Source of the DNA: Streptomyces sp. NBC_00670
GTDB taxonomy: Bacteria > Actinomycetota > Actinomycetes > Streptomycetales > Streptomycetaceae
Direction of reading: 5' to 3'
NCBI RefSeq assembly: GCF_036226765.1
Contig: NZ_CP109017.1
Coordinates: 3,113,501-3,177,500, forward strand
DNA length: 64,000 nt
A program made the translations under genes and the position numbers. Below are positions 23,604-30,077 of this stretch, piece by piece (within the stretch, counting starts at the first letter, position 1; each line of letters begins with the position of its first letter). The notes under the pieces are model-generated. The model ran no database searches and was not told the origin of the DNA. It saw only the letters and a list, made by a program, of their open reading frames with translations.

Positions 23604-23634
23604 GAGGTGCGCTACCGGACTGCGCCACAGGCCC
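23561..23634 (-). tRNA. tRNA-Ala (anticodon CGC)
   Basis: 74-nt cloverleaf without encoded CCA. The acceptor arms GGGCCTG/CAGGTCC include the G3:U70 pair that identifies alanine tRNAs. The D arm is GCGC...GCGC. The anticodon stem CCTCG/CGAGG holds the loop TTCGCAT (anticodon CGC, reading GCG), and the T arm is GGGG-TTCAAAT-CCCC. It is the integration target of the decayed element to its left and appears intact. Confidence 0.95.
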
Positions 23635-23717
23635 TTGCAACGAGTGAAACTCTAGCATCCCCGTCCGGGTGCTTGGTAATCCGTTCCCGGCAGGTCAGCC
23701 GAGGGGTGGTGGGGGCG

Positions 23718-25019
23718 TCACTCGTTGGCGGCGCGGGGCCGGTCGGTGTCCTCGTACTGGTCGAAGAGCGGGGTGCGGCCGCGGCCGCGGGAGCGGCGGG
23801 CCGAGGCGGCGCGGCGGGCGTCGCTGCGGTCGGAGGAGGCGCCGTCCGGCTTCTCCTCCGCCTGGCCGGCGTCCGCGGCGGACTCCGGGCGGGCGGCGCG
23901 GTCGCGGGCCTCGCGCGGCCTGCCGCCGCCGTCGCGGTGCGCGCCCGTGCCGGTGTCCGGGTCGGCCGCGCTGGAGCGGGCCGCGCTCCAGGTGTCCGGC
24001 GCGGACAGGTCGACGTGCGGGGTGGCGCGGGGGGCGACCGGCGCGGTGACGTACGTCGGCAGGGGCACCGGGACCGGGTCCCAGCTGTCGCCGTGGCCGG
24101 GCCGGCGCTGCCGCTCGCGCTGCTGGTCGACCCACTCGGCGTGGTCGGTCTGCTCGACGAGCGCGCGGCGGTCGGCGGCGAGCGCGGACAGGCCCGGGTC
24201 GGTGGCCGGCTCGGGTCCGTCCTCCGGTTCGTCGGTGTCGGCGTCGAGGGCCGCGGGGCGCTGCCGGGGCCGGCGCTCGCGCAGCCGCTGTGCGGCGACC
24301 TCGGCGCGCTGCCGGTCCATCTGGTAGGCGAACCGCTTGCGCTCCTGCGCCCGCAGATAGGCGATGTACCCGCTGAGCAGCACGGCCGGGACGGCGGGCG
24401 CCCACAGGAAGGCGAGCCCGCCCACCGCGGCGACGACCGCGCCCAGGGTGAAGGCGAGGAACAGCATCACGGTCGTACGCCGCCGGCGCGCGAGCACCTT
24501 GGAGCGCCGGGCGCGCGCGAGGGCCTCCGCCGACTGCGCCCGACGCGCCGCCGGAACGGACCGGGACGCCGCCTTCGCCGTCTGCTGCCGCTCGGGAGCC
24601 GCCGACTCCCGCTCGGGGGCCTCCTGCTGCGGCACCGGGGCGGGCCGGTCCGGCCGGGCGGACGGCTCCGGCCGCGCGCCCTGCTGCGGCGGCACCGGCG
24701 CGGACCGCTGCGGCGCCGGGCCGATCCTGGTGTGCGCGCGCTGTCCGGCCGGGGGCATGGCGAAGGCCCGGACGTCCACCGAGGCGGTGACGTCGTCCGG
24801 GTCGGCGTCGCGCTCCGACTCGTCGGCGGAGCGGGCGCGCAGGTCCCTGGCGTACCGGCGCTCCATGCCCGCCCGTCCGGAAAGCAGCCGGATGGCGGTG
24901 CTGAAGCGTTCCGTCGGACGGGCCTCGTTCAGCTCGTCCTGCCTACGGAGCCACATCGGCACCAAGTAGGCGGCCCAGGCCCCGACAATGACTGCGTAGA
25001 TGAGGCCGCTGCTGCTCAC
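23718..25019 (-). CDS. sepX: Divisome membrane protein SepX (GlpR)
   Basis: 433-residue protein matching the actinobacterial SepX/GlpR family, required for normal septation in Streptomyces and historically named as a gephyrin-like (Glp) partner. The N-terminus VSSSGLIYAVIVGAWAAYLV is a membrane helix followed by the conserved PMWLRRQDELNEARPTERFS motif. Two more hydrophobic segments occur near residues 195-240 (TTVMLFLAFTLGAVVAAVGG then AFLWAPAVPAVLLSG). The middle and C-terminal parts are disordered and rich in Pro, Arg, Gln and Glu. The GTG at 25019 leaves the conserved start SSSGLIY; a GTG six bases upstream is an alternative. It lies near glp, as in other streptomycetes. Confidence 0.88.
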   Translation of the reverse strand: MSSSGLIYAVIVGAWAAYLVPMWLRRQDELNEARPTERFSTAIRLLSGRAGMERRYARDLRARSADESERDADPDDVTASVDVRAFAMPPAGQRAHTRIGPAPQRSAPVPPQQGARPEPSARPDRPAPVPQQEAPERESAAPERQQTAKAASRSVPAARRAQSAEALARARRSKVLARRRRTTVMLFLAFTLGAVVAAVGGLAFLWAPAVPAVLLSGYIAYLRAQERKRFAYQMDRQRAEVAAQRLRERRPRQRPAALDADTDEPEDGPEPATDPGLSALAADRRALVEQTDHAEWVDQQRERQRRPGHGDSWDPVPVPLPTYVTAPVAPRATPHVDLSAPDTWSAARSSAADPDTGTGAHRDGGGRPREARDRAARPESAADAGQAEEKPDGASSDRSDARRAASARRSRGRGRTPLFDQYEDTDRPRAANE

Positions 25020-25090
25020 GCTCACACGGTAGAGGGGTTTGCATGAGGCCATCCGCCAATTGGGCCGGTGTGTCGCACGATCTGGCTGAT

Positions 25091-25176
25091 ATTTCGAGCA
25101 TTTTTTGTGATCGATGCGGTCACGAGCCCGATCGCTCCGTGCTGTATTTCGAACACCATTTCGAACGCATTTTTTA
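25091..25176 (-). promoter_or_regulatory. AT-rich sepX upstream region with duplicated motif
   Basis: ATTTCGAGCATTTTTT (25091-25106) and ATTTCGAACGCATTTTTT (25158-25175) are near-repeats, and ATTTCGAAC also occurs at 25146. The stretch is strikingly AT-rich for this genome and lies 70-155 bp upstream of the sepX start. Candidate promoter or regulator-binding region. Confidence 0.5.
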
Positions 25177-25809
25177 TTTGCTGGTTCCGCCCGCCCGTTC
25201 GGCCCGCCGGCGGCGCCAGCGTGCGAGGAGTCCCTCGGGAACCTCGTCGGCGGTCAGCGCGAAGACGAGATGGTCCCGCCAGGCGCCGTCGATGTGGAGA
25301 TAACGCGGGCGCAGTCCCTCCTCGCGGAATCCGAGTTTCTCCACCACCCGCCGACTGGGCCGGTTCTCGGGGCGAATGCAGACCTCGACCCGGTGCAGTC
25401 CGACCGTGCGGAAGCAGTGGTCGACGGCGAGGGCGACCGCCGTCGGCATCACCCCGCGGCCGGCGACCGCCTCGTCCACCCAGTAGCCGACGTGCCCCGA
25501 GCACATCGAGCCCCAGGTGATTCCGGCCACCGTCAACTGGCCGACCAGGCGCCCCTGGTACTCGATCACGAAGGGCAGCATCCGGCCGGCGCCCGCCTCG
25601 GAGCGCAGGTGCCTGACCATCTGCCGGTAGGTCGGGCGGTGGACGATCGGGCCGCTGGGCGTGGGCGGCGGGATCGTCGCCTCCCAGGGCCGCAGCCAGT
25701 CGCGGTTGCGCCGGTTGACCTCGCGCCAGACCCGCTGGTCGCGCATCTTTATGGGCCTCAGCAGAACGTCGCCGTCCGCCAGTTCGACGGGCCAGGAGGG
25801 GGTGTTCAG
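25174..25809 (-). CDS. RimJ/RimL-type GNAT acetyltransferase
   Basis: GNAT of the ribosomal-protein or amino-acid alanine acetyltransferase type. The acetyl-CoA loop is VDEAVAGRGVMPTAVALAVD and the C-terminal signature ENRPSRRVVEKLGFREEG. The first family strand, ELADGDVLLRPIKMRDQ, lies upstream of the only standard start (ATG 25746). In that stretch there is no in-frame ATG, GTG or TTG. Translation probably begins at CTG 25809, which overlaps the moaB stop codon as CTGA. If so the protein has 211 residues; from the ATG it would have 190 and lack strand 1. It sits between moaB and sepX. Target unknown. Confidence 0.85.
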   Translation of the reverse strand: MNTPSWPVELADGDVLLRPIKMRDQRVWREVNRRNRDWLRPWEATIPPPTPSGPIVHRPTYRQMVRHLRSEAGAGRMLPFVIEYQGRLVGQLTVAGITWGSMCSGHVGYWVDEAVAGRGVMPTAVALAVDHCFRTVGLHRVEVCIRPENRPSRRVVEKLGFREEGLRPRYLHIDGAWRDHLVFALTADEVPEGLLARWRRRRAERAGGTSK

Positions 25810-26333
25810 CGCGCACCCCCGGTGCTCGGCCCGGCGTGGTCGCCGCCGCGGAGTTGGTCGACCGCGTGCTTCAGTAGCGGTTCCAGCACCGCCAGGCCGT
25901 CCTTCACGCCACCGGTGGAGCCGGGCAGGTTGACGATCAGGGTGCCGCCCGCGATCCCGGCCAGGCCCCGGGAGAGGGCTGCCGTGGGCACCTTGTCGCG
26001 GCCGTACGCGCGGATCGCCTCGGCGATGCCGGGGATCTCGCGGTCGAGCACCGCGCGGGTCGCCTCGGGGGTGCGGTCGGTGGGCGAGATGCCCGTGCCG
26101 CCGGTGGTGAGGATGACGTCGTAGCCCGCCTCGGCGCCCGCGCGCAGGGCGGCCTCGACGGGGTCGCCGTCGGGGACGACCTGGGGGCCGTCGACGGCGA
26201 AGCCGAGGCCACGCAGGCCCTCGGCGATCAGCGGGCCGCCCCGGTCCGCGTAGACCCCGGCGGCGGCCCGGTTGGAGGCGGTCACGACCAGCGCACGGTA
26301 GGACGCGCTCCCCGCCGTCGCGTCGCCTGTCAT
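25806..26333 (-). CDS. moaB: MogA/MoaB-family molybdopterin adenylyltransferase
   Basis: 175-residue single-domain protein of the MogA/MoaB (MPT-binding) fold, which adenylylates molybdopterin before molybdenum insertion. Key motifs are [17 protein letters not shown] (substrate-binding GGTG) and the closing [13 protein letters not shown]. The ATG at 26333 overlaps the moaC stop (ATGA), so the genes are coupled. Whether it is active as MogA or is an inactive MoaB-like protein cannot be judged from sequence alone, but the motif residues are all present. Confidence 0.9.
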   Translation of the reverse strand: MTGDATAGSASYRALVVTASNRAAAGVYADRGGPLIAEGLRGLGFAVDGPQVVPDGDPVEAALRAGAEAGYDVILTTGGTGISPTDRTPEATRAVLDREIPGIAEAIRAYGRDKVPTAALSRGLAGIAGGTLIVNLPGSTGGVKDGLAVLEPLLKHAVDQLRGGDHAGPSTGGAR

Positions 26334-26809
26334 GCCCGGCTCCAGTCGCCCGACGCGCCGCCCGTCTTCTCCTCCACCCGTACGTCCGTGATGACCGCCC
26401 CCTTGTCGACCGCCTTGACCATGTCGATCACGGTGAGCGCGGCGACGGAGACCGCGGTGAGCGCCTCCATCTCGACGCCCGTGCGGTCCGTGGTGCGTAC
26501 CGCGGCCCGGATCTCCACGGCGTCGTCCGCGACCGACAGATCCAGCTTGACACCCGCCACCGACAACGGGTGGCACAGCGGGATGAGGTCGGGGGTGCGC
26601 TTGGCGCCCATGATCCCGGCGATGCGGGCGGTGGCGAGCGCGTCGCCCTTGGGCATCCCCTCACCGCGCAGGAGTTCGACCACGCGCGGTGAGACCAGTA
26701 CGCGGCCGCTGGCGCGGGCGGTGCGCTCGGTGACGGCCTTGCCCGAGACGTCGACCATGCGGGCGGCTCCCGCGTCGTCGAGGTGCGTCAGTCGGTCCTG
26801 CGTGCTCAT
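26330..26809 (-). CDS. moaC: Cyclic pyranopterin monophosphate synthase MoaC
   Basis: 159-residue MoaC, which with the radical-SAM MoaA converts GTP to cyclic pyranopterin monophosphate, the first step of molybdenum cofactor synthesis. Signatures include [14 protein letters not shown] at the start, [18 protein letters not shown] with the active-site His-Pro, and [21 protein letters not shown]. The ATG at 26809 gives the family's standard N-terminus; an upstream in-frame start at 26830 is less likely. moaA is not in this window. Confidence 0.95.
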   Translation of the reverse strand: MSTQDRLTHLDDAGAARMVDVSGKAVTERTARASGRVLVSPRVVELLRGEGMPKGDALATARIAGIMGAKRTPDLIPLCHPLSVAGVKLDLSVADDAVEIRAAVRTTDRTGVEMEALTAVSVAALTVIDMVKAVDKGAVITDVRVEEKTGGASGDWSRA

Positions 26810-26958
26810 GTGGTGTGCGCTCCCGGTCACGGCCCGGGCCCGGACGGTCGGGCGCCCGGGCCTGTGTGCAGCGACACGCTACCGCCAACCGGCGCCCGGC
26901 GGCCGAACGGGAGCCTCCGCATCCCTGGCCGCGGGGCCGCCGCCGTGCCTCCCGCGGG

Positions 26959-28305
26959 TCAGCCGAGCAGGACGACCTCGACCTCCGTGCCGGGCTCCAC
27001 CGACTCCACGTCCTCCGGGACCACGATCAGCGCGTCGGCATGGGCGAGCGCCGCCACCAGGTGGGAGGAGGCGCCGCCGACCGGGGTCACGGTGCCGTCG
27101 GCGTACCGGCCGCGCAGGAACTGGCGGCGGCCCGCGGGCGAGGTCAGCGCCTTGCCGGACTCCAGGACGGCCCGGACGGTGGGCCGGTGCACGTCCCCCA
27201 GGCCCATCAGGGCACGGATCGCGGGCCGGACGAACAGCTCGAAGGAGACGTACGAGGAGACGGGGTTGCCCGGGAGGGCGAGCAGCGGGGTGTGGTCGGG
27301 GCCGACGGCGCCGAAGCCCTGGGGCTTGCCTGGCTGCATGGCCAGCTTGCGGAAGTCGACGCCGGGCCCGGCCGGCGCCTCTTCGTCGCCCTCGGTGGCG
27401 CTCTCGTCGCCGACGGCGGACAGCGCCTCCTTGACGACGTCGTACGCCCCGACGCTGACCCCGCCGGTGGTGACCACCAGGTCGGCGCGGACGAGCTGGT
27501 CCTCGATGGTGGAGCGCAGGACGTCGGCGTCGTCGGTGACGGCGCCGACCCGGTAGGCGATCGCCCCGGCGTCCCGGGCGGCGGCGGTGAGGGCGAAGCT
27601 GTTGGAGTCGTAGATCTGGCCGCCGCGCAGCTCCTCGCCGGGCTGGACCAGTTCGCTGCCGGTGGAGATGACCACCACGCGCGGGCGCGGGCGCACGCGT
27701 ACCGAGCCGTGGCCGACGGCGGCGAGCAGGGCGATCTGGGAGGGGCCGAGGACGGTGCCGGCCTCCAGGGCGCGCTCCCCGGCGGTGGTGTCGCTGCCCT
27801 TCGCGCGCACGTGCGCGCGTGCCTCGGCGGGGCGGTGGACCTGGACCTGGCCGGTGGCGCCCTCGGGGGCGGCGCTGCGGGCGGTCATCTTGGTGACGGG
27901 GCCGCCGCCGAGGCCGCCGTCGGTCCACTCCACGGGGACGACGGTCTCGGCGCCGGGCGGCAGCGGGGCGCCGGTCATGATGCGGGCGGCCTGCCCGGGG
28001 CCGACGTGGAGCGGTTCGGCGGCGCCCGCCGCGACGTCGCCGACGACCGTCAGGGCGGCCGGGAACTCCTCGCTCGCGCCCGCGACGTCCGCGACCCGTA
28101 CCGCGTACCCGTCCATGGAGCTGTTGTCGAAGGGCGGCAGCGACACCGGCACCATCACGTCCTCGACCAGGACGCAGCCCTGGGCGTCGAGGAGTTGCAG
28201 TTCGATGGGGTCCAGGGGGCGGACGGTGGAGAGGACGTCCGAGAGGTGCTCGTCCACCGACCACAGGCGGTCCGGGTCGTCGGGGCGGGTCGCGGCGGCG
28301 CTCAA
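26959..28305 (-). CDS. glp: Gephyrin-like molybdotransferase Glp (MoeA family)
   Basis: 448-residue MoeA-type molybdopterin molybdenumtransferase. Domains in order are the MoeA N-terminal segments (LPPFDNSSMDGYAVR; GQAARIMTGAPLPPGAE), the MPT-binding domain (STGSELV..., VTTGGVSVGAYDVVKEAL) and domain IV (LLALPGNPVSSYVSFELFVRP). In actinobacteria this protein is called Glp and is functionally linked to the divisome through GlpR/SepX, whose gene is nearby. The start is TTG 28305, four bases after the galU stop, with the galU 3' end (GAGGAG) serving as ribosome site. An insertion rich in Glu, Ala and Gly (about residues 300-315) is unusual. Confidence 0.92.
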   Translation of the reverse strand: MSAAATRPDDPDRLWSVDEHLSDVLSTVRPLDPIELQLLDAQGCVLVEDVMVPVSLPPFDNSSMDGYAVRVADVAGASEEFPAALTVVGDVAAGAAEPLHVGPGQAARIMTGAPLPPGAETVVPVEWTDGGLGGGPVTKMTARSAAPEGATGQVQVHRPAEARAHVRAKGSDTTAGERALEAGTVLGPSQIALLAAVGHGSVRVRPRPRVVVISTGSELVQPGEELRGGQIYDSNSFALTAAARDAGAIAYRVGAVTDDADVLRSTIEDQLVRADLVVTTGGVSVGAYDVVKEALSAVGDESATEGDEEAPAGPGVDFRKLAMQPGKPQGFGAVGPDHTPLLALPGNPVSSYVSFELFVRPAIRALMGLGDVHRPTVRAVLESGKALTSPAGRRQFLRGRYADGTVTPVGGASSHLVAALAHADALIVVPEDVESVEPGTEVEVVLLG

Positions 28306-28309
28306 GTCG

Positions 28310-29221
28310 CTACATCTCCTCGGTCACGTAACGGCGAAGCCAGGCCCGGAAGTCGGGGCCCAGGTCTTCACGTTCGCACGCGAGTCTGACAATGGCACGC
28401 AAGTAGTCGCCGCGGTCACCGGTGTCATAGCGCCGGCCGTCGAACACGACGCCGTGCACGGGCCCGCCGACCTTTTCGTCCTCGGCCAACTGCTGGAGGG
28501 CGTCGGTGAGCTGGATCTCGCCGCCGCGGCCGGGCTCGGTCTTGCGCAGTATGTCGAAGATGTGCGGGTTGAGGACGTAGCGGCCGATGATGGCGTAGTT
28601 CGAGGGGGCGTCGGCCGGTTCGGGCTTCTCGACCAGGCCGGTCACCTTGACGACGTCGCCGTCCTCGGTGGGCTCGACGGCGGCGCAGCCGTAGAGGTGG
28701 ATCTGCTCGGGGGCGACCTCCATGAGGGCGACGACGCTGCCGCCGCACCGTTCCTGGACCTGGACCATGCGGGCGAGGAGGGGGTCGCGCGGGTCGATCA
28801 GGTCGTCGCCGAGGAGGACGGCGAAGGGCTCGTCGCCGACGTGCGGGGCGGCGCACAGGACGGCGTGGCCGAGGCCCCGGGGGTCGCCCTGGCGGACGTA
28901 GTGGATGGTGGCGAGGTCGCTGGACTCCTGCACCTTGGCGAGCCGTCCGGCGTCGCCCTTGCGCTGGAGGGCCGACTCCAGTTCGTAGTTGCGGTCGAAG
29001 TGGTCCTCCAGAGGGCGCTTGTTGCGGCCCGTGATCATGAGGACGTCGTCGAGCCCCGCGGACACGGCCTCTTCGACCACGTACTGGATCGCCGGCTTGT
29101 CCACGACCGGCAGCATCTCCTTGGGAGTGGCCTTGGTCGCCGGCAGGAACCGTGTACCGAGGCCCGCGGCGGGAATGACGGCCTTGGTGATCCTGCTGAT
29201 CGTTGGGTTCGACTCAGTCAT
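28310..29221 (-). CDS. galU: UTP-glucose-1-phosphate uridylyltransferase
   Basis: 303-residue GalU making UDP-glucose for glycan and trehalose synthesis. The nucleotide-binding motif AVIPAAGLGTRFLPATKATPKEM is at the N-terminus. The VEKP motif (TGLVEKPEP) and the RYDTGDRGDYLRA segment are characteristic of the family. ATG 29221 is preferred (GGTGACGG upstream); ATG 29233 is in frame and would add four residues. It is co-directional with and probably co-transcribed with glp, and divergent from the folate cyclo-ligase gene. Confidence 0.95.
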   Translation of the reverse strand: MTESNPTISRITKAVIPAAGLGTRFLPATKATPKEMLPVVDKPAIQYVVEEAVSAGLDDVLMITGRNKRPLEDHFDRNYELESALQRKGDAGRLAKVQESSDLATIHYVRQGDPRGLGHAVLCAAPHVGDEPFAVLLGDDLIDPRDPLLARMVQVQERCGGSVVALMEVAPEQIHLYGCAAVEPTEDGDVVKVTGLVEKPEPADAPSNYAIIGRYVLNPHIFDILRKTEPGRGGEIQLTDALQQLAEDEKVGGPVHGVVFDGRRYDTGDRGDYLRAIVRLACEREDLGPDFRAWLRRYVTEEM

Positions 29222-29230
29222 GTCCGTCAC

Positions 29231-29287
29231 CATATCCGGTCGATATGTGCGGAATCTGTGGAACTGATTGATCCGCTCTCATATGAG
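29231..29287. promoter_or_regulatory. Divergent galU / cyclo-ligase promoter region with two palindromes
   Basis: CATATC-CGGTC-GATATG (29231-29247) and CTCATATGAG (29278-29287) are perfect inverted repeats in the short divergent region. They may be operators or may hold -10 elements for the two directions. Confidence 0.4.
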
Positions 29288-29315
29288 CACATTGGAAAGG
29301 ATACGGAAGACGGCT

Positions 29316-29948
29316 GTGAGTCACCTGGGATCCGGATCAGAGCCTGCCAAGCGAACATTGCGGCGGGAACTCCTCGCGGTGAGGCGCGGGTTGACGGCGG
29401 ATGACGTGCGGGAGTCGGCGGGGGCGCTCGCGCGGCGCGCGCTCGGGCTGCCGGAGCTGGCGGGGGCGCGCACGGTGGCGGCGTACGTCTCCGTGGGGCG
29501 CGAGCCGGGCACCCGCGCGCTCCTGGACGGCCTGCACGCGCGCGGGGTGCGCGTCCTGCTGCCGGTCCTGCTGCCGGACGACGACCTCGACTGGGGCCGG
29601 TACGCCGGACCCGGCTCGCTGGTCGCCGTCGAGCGGGGCGGTCGGATGACGCTGCGGGAGCCCGCCGGGGAACGGCTGGGTCCCCAGGCTGTGCTGGCCG
29701 CCGACGCCGTCCTGCTGCCCGGACTGGCCGTCGACGGGCGCGGGATGCGGCTGGGGCGCGGCGGGGGCTCCTACGACCGCGTACTGGCCCGGCTGGCGCG
29801 CGCGGGCGCCGCACCGGCGCTGGTGGTCCTGCTGTACGACACGGAGGTGGTGGCCGAGGTGCCGGCCGAGCCGCACGACCGCCCGGTGCACGCGGTGGTG
29901 ACGCCGTCGGGGGTACGGCGCTTCGGCGGGGGCGTCTCGGACTCCTGA
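29316..29948 (+). CDS. 5-formyltetrahydrofolate cyclo-ligase
   Basis: About 210-residue enzyme that converts 5-formyl-THF to 5,10-methenyl-THF with ATP. The conserved N-terminal helix KRTLRRELLAVRRGL, central LLPGLAVDGRGMRLGRGGGSYDRVLA (the phosphate and folate binding loop) and C-terminal PVHAVVTPSG are present. GTG 29316 with GGAAGACGG upstream gives the usual length; ATG 29283 would add 11 residues but has no ribosome site. The stop codon lies in a 20-bp tandem duplication. A strong terminator follows. Confidence 0.9.
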   Translation: MSHLGSGSEPAKRTLRRELLAVRRGLTADDVRESAGALARRALGLPELAGARTVAAYVSVGREPGTRALLDGLHARGVRVLLPVLLPDDDLDWGRYAGPGSLVAVERGGRMTLREPAGERLGPQAVLAADAVLLPGLAVDGRGMRLGRGGGSYDRVLARLARAGAAPALVVLLYDTEVVAEVPAEPHDRPVHAVVTPSGVRRFGGGVSDS

Positions 29949-29980
29949 GCACCCCCTCGGACTCCTGAGCACCCCCTCGC
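29941..29980. repeat. 20-bp tandem duplication including the cyclo-ligase stop codon
   Basis: GACTCCTGAGCACCCCCTCG occurs twice back to back. The first copy contains the functional TGA and the second repeats it downstream in another frame. Confidence 0.9.
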
Positions 29981-29998
29981 CTCGGTCTCCCGAGTGCA

Positions 29999-30038
29999 GC
30001 GAAAGGGCCCTCCACACGCGCGTGGAGGGCCCTTTCGC
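29999..30038. terminator. Strong bidirectional terminator
   Basis: Perfect 17-bp arms (GCGAAAGGGCCCTCCAC and its complement) around a 6-nt loop. It lies between the convergent cyclo-ligase and penicillin acylase genes. Confidence 0.9.
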
Positions 30039-30077
30039 GTTCTTCCGGCACCCGGTGTCCTCAGGGCGCCGGCGCGC

